This document shows, one piece after another, positions 44,522 to 54,898 of a DNA stretch of 64,000 nt (the first letter of the stretch is position 1; each line of letters opens with the position of its first letter). Origin of the DNA: Paenibacillus oenotherae (GTDB lineage Bacteria; Bacillota; Bacilli; Paenibacillales; Paenibacillaceae); NCBI RefSeq assembly GCF_019443105.1, contig NZ_JAHZIJ010000002.1, positions 186,001 through 250,000 on the forward strand, read 5' to 3'. The notes under the pieces were generated by a model. That model searched no databases. It was not told where the DNA came from and worked only from the letters and a program-made list of their open reading frames with translations. Position numbers and translations under genes: made by a program.

Positions 44522-45403
44522 GTGACGATGCTTTCTTCATCCGGAGTGCAATCAGGAATCGGCGCTCTTCAATTATGCTTCTACGGCGCGGGTTCTATGG
44601 CCGAGGCCATTGTGCGCGGAATACTGGATCGTGGACTTACTGAGCCGGAACAGATCGGGGTCATTAACCGGCAAAATGCATCCCGGCTTGAGGAGCTTGC
44701 AGAACGCTACGGCGTTCAGGCCCCGGCAGACGAGGAGGCCAAGCTGGCGATGCTGCGCCAAGCAGATGTTATTTTTCTGGCGATGAAACCTAAAGATGCC
44801 GCTGCTGCAATCAAGCAGCTCCGCCATCTTGTCTCCTCCGATACATTGATCGTATCCGTCATTGCCGGATTGCCGATCCGCACCATCGAGGTTTTGCTGG
44901 AGCAGCCGATGGCAATCGTACGAACCATGCCTAATACGTCCAGCACTATCGGGCTTGGGGCAACCGGCATCAGCTTCTCAAGCTCTGTCACAGTGGAGCA
45001 GAGCAGCCTTGCCCAAACGATTTTTCAAGCGGTCGGTTTAACCTCTGTCGTGGAGGAACCGCTTCTTGATGTTGTAACCGGAGTTTCGGGAAGCGGCCCC
45101 GCTTACGTCTATTATTTGATGGAGGGCATGATTGCTGCCGGCCGCGAGCTTGGCTTGTCAGAGGAGGCTGCCCGCGAGCTTACGGTTCAAACCGTGCTCG
45201 GTGCTGCCCATATGGTGAAAGCAACGAATGAGAACCCTGCCGATCTCCGCCGCAAAGTAACATCTCCCAATGGCACGACTCAGGCTGCGATAGAAACGCT
45301 CGATGAGCATCATTTCTCGCAAGCCATCGTCCGCGCTGTTGACCGTGCGGCCAAACGAGCAGCGGAGCTTGGCGCCGAGATCGAAAGGAACGCCACGTTA
45401 TGA
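44522..45403 (+). CDS. proC: Pyrroline-5-carboxylate reductase
   Basis: A 293-aa enzyme forming proline. GTG 44522 is preferred with gggagg 11 bp upstream. The Rossmann start is [18 protein letters not shown]. Signatures [50 protein letters not shown] and [16 protein letters not shown] are complete. The 83-bp gap after proA holds a small inverted repeat (GACAATC / GATTGTC, 44477-44500) but no terminator. Its TGA overlaps the mtnW ATG. Confidence 0.95.
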   Translation: MTMLSSSGVQSGIGALQLCFYGAGSMAEAIVRGILDRGLTEPEQIGVINRQNASRLEELAERYGVQAPADEEAKLAMLRQADVIFLAMKPKDAAAAIKQLRHLVSSDTLIVSVIAGLPIRTIEVLLEQPMAIVRTMPNTSSTIGLGATGISFSSSVTVEQSSLAQTIFQAVGLTSVVEEPLLDVVTGVSGSGPAYVYYLMEGMIAAGRELGLSEEAARELTVQTVLGAAHMVKATNENPADLRRKVTSPNGTTQAAIETLDEHHFSQAIVRAVDRAAKRAAELGAEIERNATL

Positions 45404-46623
45404 ATAACTACTGTGTTGCAACTTATCGCTGCTATGACGATAAAGCCGACTTTCACAAGAAGGCTCAGGGAATCGCAGTAGGGTTGACTGTCGGCAGCTG
45501 GACTGATCTGCCTGAAGCCCGCAAAGCAGAGATGGAGAAGCATCTTGGGCGCGTCATTTCGGTTACGGAGTTCGAGGGGAATGCTCCCGGGGAAAGATAT
45601 GCTGACCTGCAAATTGCTTATCCGGATGTCAACTTCAGCCGCGATATTCCTGCCCTGCTTGTTACGGTGTTCGGCAAGCTCTCCATGGATGGCCGCATTA
45701 AGCTGCTGGATCTGGATTTCTCCGATGATTTCTCCGCAGCATTCCCGGGCCCCGCGTTCGGCATCCAAGGCGTTCGCAGCCTGCTTGGCGTTCATGATCG
45801 TCCGCTGCTCATGAGCATATTCAAATCCGTTATCGGCCATGATCTGTCTAACCTTCGCGAGCAATTTTATCGTCAAGCGCTGGGGGGCGTCGATCTCATT
45901 AAAGATGATGAGATTCTGTTCGAGAATCCCCTGACGCCGCTTGAGAAGCGTGTAGAAGCTTGTATGAGCGCTGCGCAGCAAGCGGAATCCGAGACGGGTC
46001 AAAAGCTGCTGTACGCCGTCAATCTGACCGGACCAACCTCGCAGCTTGCGGCCAATGCCAAACGCGCAATCGCCGCAGGCGCCAACGCCATTCTTTTTAA
46101 TGCGCTCGCTTATGGCTACGACGCCCTGCATGAGCTTAGCAGCGATCCGGATATTACGGTGCCCATTGCTGCACATCCGGCACTCGCAGGCGCGTTCTAT
46201 CCATCACCGCATTATGGTATTGCAGCTCCCTTGCTGCTTGGCAAGCTGATGAGAATCGCGGGTGCCGATCTCGTCTTATTCCCGTCGCCTTACGGCTCTG
46301 TTGTTATGCCTAAGGAAGAGAACTTGGCCGTTCAATCAGTGCTTATGAATCCGGCCCTGCCGGTTCGTACCAGCTTCCCGGTTCCATCAGCCGGCATCCA
46401 TCCGGGATTAGTGCCTCTCATTCTCCGCGACTTCGGCAATGACGTAGTCGTGAATGCAGGTGGCGGTATACATGGCCACCCGCAAGGGACTGCAGCCGGA
46501 GGACAGGCCTTCCGTCAAGCTATTGCAGCTGCGCTGTCATCCATGCCATTAACTGAAGCTGCAGGGCTGGAGGGCAATGAGGCTTTAAAGATTGCCATTG
46601 ATACTTGGGGGTACAAGGAATGA
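45400..46623 (+). CDS. mtnW: 2,3-diketo-5-methylthiopentyl-1-phosphate enolase (RuBisCO-like)
   Basis: A 407-aa RuBisCO-like protein of methionine salvage. It has the RuBisCO large-chain architecture: N-terminal alpha/beta domain ([26 protein letters not shown]) and a barrel with [12 protein letters not shown], where RuBisCO has its carbamylated-Lys signature, and [31 protein letters not shown] and [25 protein letters not shown]. True RuBisCO residues are partly replaced, as expected for MtnW. It overlaps proC by 4 bp (ATGA), so it is translationally coupled to proline genes. Confidence 0.95.
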   Translation: MNNYCVATYRCYDDKADFHKKAQGIAVGLTVGSWTDLPEARKAEMEKHLGRVISVTEFEGNAPGERYADLQIAYPDVNFSRDIPALLVTVFGKLSMDGRIKLLDLDFSDDFSAAFPGPAFGIQGVRSLLGVHDRPLLMSIFKSVIGHDLSNLREQFYRQALGGVDLIKDDEILFENPLTPLEKRVEACMSAAQQAESETGQKLLYAVNLTGPTSQLAANAKRAIAAGANAILFNALAYGYDALHELSSDPDITVPIAAHPALAGAFYPSPHYGIAAPLLLGKLMRIAGADLVLFPSPYGSVVMPKEENLAVQSVLMNPALPVRTSFPVPSAGIHPGLVPLILRDFGNDVVVNAGGGIHGHPQGTAAGGQAFRQAIAAALSSMPLTEAAGLEGNEALKIAIDTWGYKE

Positions 46624-47333
46624 CAGGCAATGCCATGACACCATCAGGCTCGTCTAGCCGGCAGCGAAAGGTTATCTTCTGCGACTTTGACGGAACCATT
46701 ACGGAGAATGATAATATCGTTGCTATCATCAAGCACTTCAATCCGCCTGGCTGGGAATCCATTGTAGGTGACATTGTCACCCAGCACAAGACGGTGAAGC
46801 AAGGAGTCGGAGAGCTGTTCCGTCTGCTCTCCACCTCCCATCGCGAGAAAGTCATTGCTTATGCGATAAGCAATGCCCGAATTCGCGGCGGATTTACCGA
46901 GCTGCTGGACTATTGCAAACAGCATGACATCGAATTTCTAGTCACAAGCGGCGGCATTGATTTCTTTGTCTACCCGCTGCTCGCTCCTTACGATATTCCG
47001 CTTGATCATATCTATTGCAATGGCAGTGATTTCTCAGGCGACCGGATTGAAATTACATGGCCGAATCCTTGTGACGATCAATGCAGCAATGGCTGCGGCA
47101 TGTGCAAGACGGCCATTATTCGCAGATACCCTGCAGAGCAGTACGAACGTATTCTGATTGGAGATAGTGTCACGGACTTCGCAGGAGCCAAGCTGGTTGA
47201 TCTTGTGTTCTCCCGTTCGCACCTGACAGAGAAATGCAAAGAGCTTGGTCTTCCCTATAAAGAATACAAGACGTTCCATGATGTTCTTACCGTGTTAATA
47301 GAGAGGGATCAAGGGGAGGACGCAAATCTGTGA
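46620..47333 (+). CDS. mtnX: 2-hydroxy-3-keto-5-methylthiopentenyl-1-phosphate phosphatase
   Basis: A 237-aa HAD phosphatase following MtnW in methionine salvage. Motif I is [14 protein letters not shown] (nucleophile Asp), motif II LVTSGG, and motif [21 protein letters not shown] Cys-rich insert ([15 protein letters not shown]) is usual for the MtnX group. Start ATG 46620 overlaps the mtnW stop (ATGA). Confidence 0.93.
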   Translation: MTGNAMTPSGSSSRQRKVIFCDFDGTITENDNIVAIIKHFNPPGWESIVGDIVTQHKTVKQGVGELFRLLSTSHREKVIAYAISNARIRGGFTELLDYCKQHDIEFLVTSGGIDFFVYPLLAPYDIPLDHIYCNGSDFSGDRIEITWPNPCDDQCSNGCGMCKTAIIRRYPAEQYERILIGDSVTDFAGAKLVDLVFSRSHLTEKCKELGLPYKEYKTFHDVLTVLIERDQGEDANL

Positions 47334-47977
47334 AATTCGAAGATATCGCATTAGAAGAGAAGCAGCACACACTCGCACAGCTTCGTGAAGTGAAGAGCTT
47401 ATTCGCTTCGCGGGGATGGTTTGCCGGAACAAGCGGCAATCTTTCTGTCCGAGTCGGTGGCTTTGATCCGGACCGCTTTGACTTTGCTATTACCGCCAGC
47501 GGCAAAGATAAGTCACAGACAACACCGGAAGACTTTCTGTTTGTCGATCAGGATGGCAAGCCTAGCGAAGCAACGAAGCTGAAGCCATCGGCAGAAACAT
47601 TGATTCATTGCGAGATTTATCGTTTGACGGGCTGCGGGGCGATATTCCATACTCATACCGTATTCAATAACATTGTCTCGGAGCTTTTCTGGGAGCGCAA
47701 ATCAATTCCCGTTGATGGTGTGGAGCTTATTAAAGCCTTCAATATCTGGGAAGAGGAAGCCCATATCGAAATTCCGATTGTTTCGAACTTCGCTCATATA
47801 CCCAGCATAGTTCCGGAAGTAACCGAGCGCTTGGATCCCCGCATACCCGGCATTATGCTTCGCAAGCATGGCATCTATGCCTGGGGAGCGAATGCGTTCG
47901 AAGCAAAGCGCCATCTCGAAGCATTCGAATTCCTGTTCGAGTATGTGTACAGATGGGAACTGCTGCATCGCAAATGA
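47330..47977 (+). CDS. mtnB: Methylthioribulose-1-phosphate dehydratase
   Basis: A 215-aa class II aldolase-like, zinc-dependent dehydratase. Start GTG overlaps the mtnX stop (GTGA) with aaggggagga 9 bp upstream. Motifs: GWFAGTSGNLSVRVGG, ITASGKDK, the zinc site AIFHTHTVFNNI, and IPGIMLRKHGIYAWGANAFEAKRHLEAFEFLFE. It is the last gene of the operon; mtnD (ARD), mtnK and mtnA are not in the window. Confidence 0.94.
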   Translation: MKFEDIALEEKQHTLAQLREVKSLFASRGWFAGTSGNLSVRVGGFDPDRFDFAITASGKDKSQTTPEDFLFVDQDGKPSEATKLKPSAETLIHCEIYRLTGCGAIFHTHTVFNNIVSELFWERKSIPVDGVELIKAFNIWEEEAHIEIPIVSNFAHIPSIVPEVTERLDPRIPGIMLRKHGIYAWGANAFEAKRHLEAFEFLFEYVYRWELLHRK

Positions 47978-48001
47978 TGATGGGATAATGAATATCAACA
48001 A

Positions 48002-48050
48002 ACAAGGATAGCGATCGAATGGACTATTCCCGATCTCTATCCTTTGTTAT
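48002..48050 (+). terminator. Likely terminator of proBAC-mtnWXB
   Basis: ACAAGGATAG-CGATCG pairs with CGAT-CTCTATCCTTTGT around an 11-nt loop, just after mtnB. The T-run is weak, so efficiency is uncertain. Confidence 0.5.
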
Positions 48051-48070
48051 GTGTTGGTATATAAAAATTC

Positions 48071-49363
48071 TCACTCCGAGATTGGTTTCATGCCCGCCTT
48101 CTGCGCTGCAATTACAGCAAGCTCTATTTTATTTAAGCCGAGGCAGTGCTCATCTGTAATCTCAAATATTCTAGGCAGCGGAAGCTCCTTCAAATAATGG
48201 CACACTTCATTCTCCCCATCAAACCAGTCCGCTGAACCAGCAGGCTCAATGGCATGATCCTCCCAAGCATCGCTTAAGCAAGGACTGCGCAGAGGGGCAG
48301 CCCCGGCTTTGAGACAGCATTCAATTAGTCTTTCTTTATATAGGCTGTCATTTCCTTGCGGCTTTGCTTTTGTGAACAAATGCGGTGCATAATCCGCTCG
48401 CGATCCGGAATGCGGAACAGCCCGGACGAAGTTAAGGACACCCTCATGGACAGGCTGAACCCCAAATAATATCATATACAGTCTTTTGCCAAACTCAATT
48501 CTTTCCTCCAAGCTGCTAAAATTTTCGATGACAAGGCCAGCAAGCTTCAACCCGCCAGACTGCCGCGAACGATAAGGCATGATTACCGCATTCGTTTGAA
48601 GCGGTATCTGAATGTGGAAGCTGGACTTATTCAAAACATGATTGCGGTAGTGTGGATGCTGAACGATACGTTTTTCTATATAATGCTGCTCGTTGATAAT
48701 TAATGCTGTAGTTAATAGAGCAGAATCATTGTATCGCCAAAATTGCTTCCACACCGGTCCCATAAAGCGGGAAACGCCAAATGCAGGAAGCAAATGTGTC
48801 AATAATTTCCCCTCTCTCCGGCCTGCTTCATACAGGAGCAATTGAGGGTACGCATCCTGAAATATTAAAGCGTTCGCTCTCTCCAGCAATTCAAAAATAT
48901 TTTGCCGCTGCTTCAACGACAGCAGATGTGGAAGCAGGTCTCCCTTCAAATCCGTCATATTCCAACCGCCATTGCGCGAAACAAGATGCGCCAGCATCGC
49001 CCAGTGCAGTTCTGGCTTGCGAAAGTAGATCGAACGATAGGCCTCGGTTCGTGTCACGTTATTGCGATTCGCCTGAACTGTCTCTTCCCTTATTCGTTCA
49101 ATGAGTCTTCTTTCTTCTTCACTCCATTCTTCTGTAGAAGCAGATGTTGTATGCTCCCTTCTTTCCTCTCCCCATTCGACTGCAAGCTCACGCACACGCT
49201 CAGCAGACAGCATAAAGGGTCTCGAATCCATTGCTAATGTTTCTGATGCTGCACGCGCCCTCAGCTTTGCAGCAACAATATCCTTTATAAAGGCTGGAAT
49301 TCTGCTTATTATTGCTAACACCCTCTTCAAGGTTGAACCTTTGGAATTATTCTCCTCATTCAT
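48071..49363 (-). CDS. DUF2515 family protein (YppC-like)
   Basis: A 430-aa cytoplasmic protein starting at ATG 49363 (acggagggttaat). Recognisable features are an N-terminal basic helix, WSEEERRLIERIREETVQANRNNVTRTEAYRSIYFRKPELHWAMLAHLVSRNGGWNMTDLKG, and FLARANALIFQDAYPQL-like segments (here ELLERANALIFQDAYPQLLLY). This pattern matches the uncharacterised DUF2515 group typified by B. subtilis YppC. No catalytic residues are known. It stands alone between the mtn operon and the amylase gene. Confidence 0.8.
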   Translation of the reverse strand: MNEENNSKGSTLKRVLAIISRIPAFIKDIVAAKLRARAASETLAMDSRPFMLSAERVRELAVEWGEERREHTTSASTEEWSEEERRLIERIREETVQANRNNVTRTEAYRSIYFRKPELHWAMLAHLVSRNGGWNMTDLKGDLLPHLLSLKQRQNIFELLERANALIFQDAYPQLLLYEAGRREGKLLTHLLPAFGVSRFMGPVWKQFWRYNDSALLTTALIINEQHYIEKRIVQHPHYRNHVLNKSSFHIQIPLQTNAVIMPYRSRQSGGLKLAGLVIENFSSLEERIEFGKRLYMILFGVQPVHEGVLNFVRAVPHSGSRADYAPHLFTKAKPQGNDSLYKERLIECCLKAGAAPLRSPCLSDAWEDHAIEPAGSADWFDGENEVCHYLKELPLPRIFEITDEHCLGLNKIELAVIAAQKAGMKPISE

Positions 49364-49448
49364 ATTAACCCTCCGTTGCACATATACCATTCAGTATCGG
49401 CAACGCAGACGTCAATTAGCCATCCTCGAAGTGTGTTCGTCTAAAAAG

Positions 49449-49494
49449 AAAAAAAGCTGTCCATTAAGCCATTAAGGCTCAACGAACAGCTCTG
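49449..49494 (-). terminator. Terminator of the maltodextrin operon
   Basis: On the minus strand AGCTGTTCG...GGACAGCT, with an inner GCCTTAATGGC turn, precedes a long T-run, 25 bp past the amylase stop. Confidence 0.85.
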
Positions 49495-49518
49495 CTAATT
49501 CTTTACTATCCGAACTGC

Positions 49519-51186
49519 TTACTTTAAAATTACCGAACTATACGGTGGTAATTTCACCTTGCCGTCTTGGAAGGATGAACCTTCCTTCAAGGCTTCAATC
49601 ATTTCCTTCATACCCGAATCCCCTGCAATAACGACCTCTTGCGGATCCTTGGAGAGATTATGCAGAACAAGAACCTTCTCCGCTTGCGTCATACGGTAGA
49701 AACCGACAACAGCACCGTTCGATGTCTCGAAGCCCTCGATCGCACCATCTCTAAGTGCGGCATGAGAAGCACGAATTCGAATTAACTTCTTATAATGCGA
49801 GAGGAGCGAATTCGGATCTTTCTGCTGTGCCTCTACTGAAGGAGGATTATCGATATTGAATTGCGATGGAGTCCAGCTCGTTTGCCCATTGCCTGCCTTA
49901 GCTCCCGCATTCCATATAAATGGCTCGCGAATCGCTTCATCAGGCTTTTGGCCAAACATCCCAATCTCTTCTCCATAGTAGAGGAAGGGATTACCTGGCA
50001 TTGTCAGCAGCATAGCTGCAGCCATTCTCGCGTGATCCACGTTCCCTCTCAGAACGGACATTGTCCGATTCTGGTCATGATTGCTCAAGAACGGCGCATC
50101 TACGAATTGCCCTCCGGATACTTCCGAGAACATGCCGTGAGTGCGGCTCAGACTGTTAGCCAGGTTGGAATCCTCTTCTTTTCCTGCGACAGACAACAGA
50201 TTTTGCGCCAGACCAAAGTTAAATCCGGAGTCAAATCCTCCGTTCAAATAAGGAGCCACCGGAACAGGTGAATTCTCTGCAACCTCTCCGATCAGATAAA
50301 CATCCTTCTTGACCGCCTGAAGAGCAGTTCTGAATTCCTGCCACCATAAAACATTCTTCTCCGTCGTATCCCCATTGCGATCCGTCTGGAGATCCTCATA
50401 AATATGCTTGGCAGCATCGATGCGGAAGCCATCCAGGCCTTGATCAAGCCAGAACTTGGCTATCTTAATCATTTCTGCGCGAACATCGGGATTATCGAAG
50501 TTCAAATCAGGCATTCCGCCCCAGAAAACACCCATGTAGTGACTGTCGTTGTTTCTATGCCATGCATCTCCGCCGTTCGTAGCGCTTGCCCCGTTTGGTT
50601 CGCGCCCTTGATCCTCAGCCCACACATACCAGTCACGATATTTGCTATCCTTGCCGGTAGCGGAGTCAACAAACCATGGATGCTCCACACTGGAGTGATT
50701 CACGACAAGATCCATAATGATTTTGATGCCGCGTTTGTGGGCTTCGTCCATCAAACGCTTCATATCTTCAACCGTTCCATAATCCGGATCAATATTGTAG
50801 TAATCCGATACGTCATAGCCATGATAGCTTGGCGAATCATTAACAGGCATTAACCAAATACCTTCAACTCCAAGATCCGTATCCGTAGAAGGATCTCCAT
50901 CATTCAAGTAATCCAGTTTGTTAATTAATCCGTTAAGATCACCAATACCATCATCGTTGGAATCAGCGAATGCACGAACGAAAATCTCATAGTAGACACT
51001 TGATGGCTGTTCGTCGATGACAGATGTGTCAGAAGACGGTTGATTACTTTCGGTCGCATTCGTTTTTGGAGAATTAGTAGATTGCGCAGGAGATTCTGTT
51101 GAATTGCCGTTATCCGAACATCCTGCAATAACTGTTCCCGCAAGCAAGACTGCGAGCGTGCTGCGAACCGCATTCTTCCATGTCAT
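49519..51186 (-). CDS. Lipoprotein alpha-amylase (GH13)
   Basis: A 555-aa surface-anchored glycosidase. Lipobox VIAGC, Ser/Thr/Asn linker, then a GH13 barrel with region I DLVVNHSS, region II GFRIDAAKH (nucleophile Asp), region III LIGEVAE (acid Glu) and region IV FLSNHDQ, and a C-terminal beta domain. It resembles oligosaccharide-active GH13 enzymes more than large starch amylases. It is 7 bp after malG, so it is made with the maltodextrin importer and should shorten malto-oligosaccharides at the cell surface before uptake. Confidence 0.92.
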   Translation of the reverse strand: MTWKNAVRSTLAVLLAGTVIAGCSDNGNSTESPAQSTNSPKTNATESNQPSSDTSVIDEQPSSVYYEIFVRAFADSNDDGIGDLNGLINKLDYLNDGDPSTDTDLGVEGIWLMPVNDSPSYHGYDVSDYYNIDPDYGTVEDMKRLMDEAHKRGIKIIMDLVVNHSSVEHPWFVDSATGKDSKYRDWYVWAEDQGREPNGASATNGGDAWHRNNDSHYMGVFWGGMPDLNFDNPDVRAEMIKIAKFWLDQGLDGFRIDAAKHIYEDLQTDRNGDTTEKNVLWWQEFRTALQAVKKDVYLIGEVAENSPVPVAPYLNGGFDSGFNFGLAQNLLSVAGKEEDSNLANSLSRTHGMFSEVSGGQFVDAPFLSNHDQNRTMSVLRGNVDHARMAAAMLLTMPGNPFLYYGEEIGMFGQKPDEAIREPFIWNAGAKAGNGQTSWTPSQFNIDNPPSVEAQQKDPNSLLSHYKKLIRIRASHAALRDGAIEGFETSNGAVVGFYRMTQAEKVLVLHNLSKDPQEVVIAGDSGMKEMIEALKEGSSFQDGKVKLPPYSSVILK

Positions 51187-51193
51187 ATCAGAA

Positions 51194-52042
51194 TCATCCT
51201 TTCGAAGCGCCTGCTGTCAGACCATCAACAAGGAAGCGTTGTGTGAATGAGAACAAAATCGTAATCGGAATTGCAACCAGAACAGCACCGGCTGCGAATA
51301 GAGTGAACTCTGTACTGTTGTATGAGTTAACGAGATCATACAAGCCTACAGCCAGCGTCCATTTATCACGCGAGCGCAAAATCAATCTCGCGAAAATAAA
51401 GTCAACCCATGCGCCGGTAAAAGTAGTTAATGAAATGAATGTAATGATCGGACGAGACAAAGGCAATATAACTCTCCAGAAGATGGTGAAGTGATCTGCT
51501 CCGTCAATCCGTGCAGCCTCTTCCAGGCTTCTAGGAATCGTGTCAAAAAATCCTTTGGCTACAAACAAGCCGAGTGCCGCACCAGCTGAATACACGAGAA
51601 TAAGTGCCATATGCGTATCAAGCAAGTTCAATTGAATCAAGAAAATGTAGATCGCGATCAAGCTCATAAATCCAGGGAACATACCCAGAACGAGTACGGT
51701 AGATAATAAGGATTTACGGCCACTAAACCGGAATCTGGAGAACGCGTAAGCCGTCAGAAGCTGGATCAATGTACCAAGAATCATACTCCAGGTCGCAACA
51801 ATCAACGTATTGCCATACCATGTGAAGTATGGGATATCTCTGTTCGTGCGCTCGCCTAGTGTGAACAAATCTTTGTAGTGATCAAATGTTAACTTCTTGG
51901 GAATGATGGTATCACTGAAAAGTGCATTTCCCTCTTTAAACGAGGACATGACAGTCCAGAGAGCAGGATAACATACACAGATTGCAAGGATAATAAGAAC
52001 GATATAGCTAAGCAGCAACCTGATTCTCGTTCTAGCCTTCAT
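51194..52042 (-). CDS. Maltodextrin ABC permease, MalG type
   Basis: A 282-aa membrane protein with six spans. The EAA loop EEAARIDGADHFTIFWRVILPLSRP is the contact for the ATPase. The N-terminus (LLLSYIVLIILAICVCYPALWTVMSSF) and the end VDGLTAGASKG are typical of the MalG/AmyC group. Its ATG overlaps the malF stop by 4 bp. No ATPase gene is nearby; Firmicutes often share MsmX for this. Confidence 0.93.
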   Translation of the reverse strand: MKARTRIRLLLSYIVLIILAICVCYPALWTVMSSFKEGNALFSDTIIPKKLTFDHYKDLFTLGERTNRDIPYFTWYGNTLIVATWSMILGTLIQLLTAYAFSRFRFSGRKSLLSTVLVLGMFPGFMSLIAIYIFLIQLNLLDTHMALILVYSAGAALGLFVAKGFFDTIPRSLEEAARIDGADHFTIFWRVILPLSRPIITFISLTTFTGAWVDFIFARLILRSRDKWTLAVGLYDLVNSYNSTEFTLFAAGAVLVAIPITILFSFTQRFLVDGLTAGASKG

Positions 52043-53352
52043 TGAATCATGTCCTCCTCTTTGAATGATTTAGTTCTCGTAAATGAGACAATAGAGAGAC
52101 TTGCAATGATAAGGAATATCAAAATACCAAGCGCTCCAGCAACATTGTAGTTGTTCAGATCCAATGTCAATTTATAGAGCCATGTTACAAGCAAATCAGT
52201 CGCCCCAGCGTTGTTATAGTCTGCTGAAACCGGTCTGCCGCCTGTCAGAAGGAAGATAACGTTAAAGCTGTTAATATTACCAGCAAACTGGGTAATGAGT
52301 ATTGGTGCTGTAGCAAACAATATATATGGCATTGTAATATTGCGGAATCTCATCCATGGCGAAGCACCGTCGATCTCTGCAGCTTCATAGAGGTCCTTAG
52401 GAATCGTTGTAAGCATCCCCAGAACCAATACCATACTGACTGGAATACCGATCCACATATTGACAACGATAACGGACACCTTTGCCCAGAATGGATCATT
52501 AAGCCAAGGCAGACCTTCCAATCCGAAATAACGGAAATATTGGTTGATCGGTCCGAATTTTTCATTAAGCATATTTCTAAATACGAGCAAGGAAACGAAC
52601 TGCGGGATCGCATAAGGGATAATGTAGATCGTTCTCCACATGCCTTTAAGACGGACACCCGGTTGGTTAATGAGCAATGCGACCAGAATACCGCCGAAAT
52701 AACAAGTAATAGTCGCCAGAAAAGCCCAGATCAATGTCCAGGTCAATACACCAAAAAACGTATTACTCCAAACATTCAATGTAAACAGATCAATAAAGGT
52801 TTGAAATCCAACCCAGTCCACCAAGTTTTTCGGCGGGATGTGGTTTGGCGATGAATAGTTAGTGAATGCAACGAGTGAAGTAAAGATGATCGGCATAATC
52901 GTAAAAAATACGACACCAAGAATAGGAACAGCAAGCAACAACCAAGGAAAGCTGTTTGTTGCAACATTATACATCGACTTGCTGAAAGGAACAGGTTCAT
53001 GACCTTTATTTCTCATTCTACCGGTCAGAACGGCATCACGGATATTCAGGTAATAAACGAATAAATAAACTACAACAACGAGAGAGGACAAAACGCCGAA
53101 AATCAGCATGAAGATCGAATGATCTCCCTCTACGTTCTTGTAAATCCTGCCAACTTTTTCTAAATGCTGACCCTGATCACCTAATGTGATCATCCCGATA
53201 AGATGGGTTCTTAGTTTAATAAGAATAAATGATAAGCCTATTGCATGAAACAATAGGAACAGCAAGCCCTTAATGTATTGACGGTTGTAGAACTGTCCTA
53301 GCCCCATGCTTAGAACGGACAACCATCCGGCTGTTGTTGCATGTCGGTTCAA
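52039..53352 (-). CDS. Maltodextrin ABC permease, MalF type
   Basis: A 437-aa permease. The N-terminal extension (~1-110) contains two extra spans (YIKGLLFLLFHAIGLSFILI, SIFMLIFGVLSSLVVVVYLFVYYL), as in the MalF/GanP group. EAA loop: YEAAEIDGASPWMRFRNITMP. The start is TTG 53352 with GGAG 11 bp upstream; no in-frame ATG is near. It lies 88 bp after binding-protein gene A, with a stem-loop in between. Confidence 0.92.
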   Translation of the reverse strand: MNRHATTAGWLSVLSMGLGQFYNRQYIKGLLFLLFHAIGLSFILIKLRTHLIGMITLGDQGQHLEKVGRIYKNVEGDHSIFMLIFGVLSSLVVVVYLFVYYLNIRDAVLTGRMRNKGHEPVPFSKSMYNVATNSFPWLLLAVPILGVVFFTIMPIIFTSLVAFTNYSSPNHIPPKNLVDWVGFQTFIDLFTLNVWSNTFFGVLTWTLIWAFLATITCYFGGILVALLINQPGVRLKGMWRTIYIIPYAIPQFVSLLVFRNMLNEKFGPINQYFRYFGLEGLPWLNDPFWAKVSVIVVNMWIGIPVSMVLVLGMLTTIPKDLYEAAEIDGASPWMRFRNITMPYILFATAPILITQFAGNINSFNVIFLLTGGRPVSADYNNAGATDLLVTWLYKLTLDLNNYNVAGALGILIFLIIASLSIVSFTRTKSFKEEDMIQ

Positions 53353-53383
53353 GTGACCCCCATCTCCTTACATAATTGATTTC

Positions 53384-53406
53384 ACCCGCCGTAATACGGC
53401 GGGTGA
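53384..53406 (-). promoter_or_regulatory. Stem-loop between binding protein A and malF
   Basis: CACCCGCCGT-AAT-ACGGCGGGTG is a perfect 10-bp GC-rich hairpin without a T-run. Such intercistronic hairpins stabilise the upstream mRNA and let the binding protein be made in excess over the permeases. Confidence 0.65.
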
Positions 53407-53440
53407 TTGGATTTAATTCGCAATCTAAGTCTGGCTTAGA

Positions 53441-54769
53441 TTATTTGTTCATAGCAGCGATGCCGTCTTTAACTTTTACTACCCAGTCATCAAGAACTTT
53501 CTTAGCATCTGCTTGCTCGTTCCACAACGATCCGAAAGTAGCTTCGTGTGTGTTCCACAGTGCAACCATCTCGGAAGCTTTAGGCATTGGTACGGAGTTA
53601 GCGAAGATTTTCAAGAAAGTCGATGAGAACTCATCGGAAGTAATTTTTTCGTTTGCAGCAGCATTAGTGTTAGCTGGCAAGTTACCGAACAGTTCAAAGT
53701 TTTTCAGTTGGAACTCTTCGGAAGTGATCATTTGAGCAAATAATTTCGAAGCATTTGGATATTTCGTGTTTGCATTTACGAAGAAGCCTTTAACGCCGGA
53801 GAAAGGTTTCATTGCTTTACCGTTAGGCAAAGTAGGGAACTCCATCAGACCTACGTTTTTAACTGCTTTTTTGAATTCGTTTGCTTGCCAAGGACCAGAA
53901 ACGTTCATTGCAAGTTTGCCGGAAGTGAACAAGCTAGTTTTGATGTCTGCTTGAACGTCAGCAGTTGCAAGAGGAAGGATTTCTTTCAGGCTTTGGTAGA
54001 ACTTAGCTGCTTCAACAGCGCCTTCAGTGTTCAGACCGATATCTGCAACATCATTGCCGTTGTCGCCGAAGATGTATGCGTCATAGCCAGTGAAGAAGTT
54101 CCAAGTCCAGTACAGGTTACCCATTTCCCACATGTAAGCATATTTTTGTGCTTTCGTGTCATTGTAACCTTTTGCGAATGCAATTACTTCATCCCAAGTT
54201 TTAGGAGCTGTGCCGTTAGGAACAAGATCTTTATTGTAGTAAACGCCGATCGTTTCAACGGACATTGGGTATCCAAACAGGATGCCGTCCATTGTCAAAG
54301 CGTCAACAGCGATCGGGTTGTTGTTAGCTTTTGTTTCTTCTTCGTGGTAGTCATTCGGAAGAATGATTCCCGCTTTGATACCGGAACCAAGACGGTCATG
54401 TACGCCGAAGAATACGTCAGCGCCTACGCCTGCTGGTCCATCAGTAATCATTTTCTCAACGGATTTGTCTGGGCCTACGTCTTCGAATTTAACGTCGATG
54501 CCATATTTTTCTTTAAAAGCTTTACCTGTTTCTTCGATCAAAGCTTTTTCAGTACCGGAAGACCATACAGTCAGTTGTTTTGCTTCTGGTTCTGGAACAA
54601 GCTCTTCTTCTGGAGCTTCAGCATTGTTTGCAGGAGGTGTGTTGTTCGTACCTTGTGCAGTGTTGTTTTTCTTGTTGTTTTCTTCTTTGCTGTTACCGCC
54701 GCCACATGCCGCCAGTGAGAACACCATGACCATAGCTACGAGCAAAACCAGTACATTTTTTTTGTTCAT
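53441..54769 (-). CDS. Malto-oligosaccharide-binding lipoprotein, paralogue A
   Basis: A 442-aa extracellular solute-binding protein (lipobox SLAACG). The N-terminal segment after an Asn-rich linker is EPEAKQLTVWSSGTEKALIEETGKAFKEKYGI; GADVFFGVHDRLGSG, NPIAVDALTMDGILFGYP, YYNKDLVPNG and MNVSGPWQANEFKKAVKN are typical of MalE/CycB (family 1). It is nearest to malF and so is the main partner. The promoter and cre lie about 220 bp upstream. It is strikingly similar to paralogues B and C. Confidence 0.93.
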   Translation of the reverse strand: MNKKNVLVLLVAMVMVFSLAACGGGNSKEENNKKNNTAQGTNNTPPANNAEAPEEELVPEPEAKQLTVWSSGTEKALIEETGKAFKEKYGIDVKFEDVGPDKSVEKMITDGPAGVGADVFFGVHDRLGSGIKAGIILPNDYHEEETKANNNPIAVDALTMDGILFGYPMSVETIGVYYNKDLVPNGTAPKTWDEVIAFAKGYNDTKAQKYAYMWEMGNLYWTWNFFTGYDAYIFGDNGNDVADIGLNTEGAVEAAKFYQSLKEILPLATADVQADIKTSLFTSGKLAMNVSGPWQANEFKKAVKNVGLMEFPTLPNGKAMKPFSGVKGFFVNANTKYPNASKLFAQMITSEEFQLKNFELFGNLPANTNAAANEKITSDEFSSTFLKIFANSVPMPKASEMVALWNTHEATFGSLWNEQADAKKVLDDWVVKVKDGIAAMNK

Positions 54770-54898
54770 AAATCTTTTGAACCACCCTTCGTCCTCATTT
54801 TCTGTGGATTAAAAGTCTTCTGCCCTGAAAAGAGCGGTTTCATTTCAATTCACGATCTTCACCGTGCTGCTCTTTCTGTACAGTGGCAGCATCATGTG

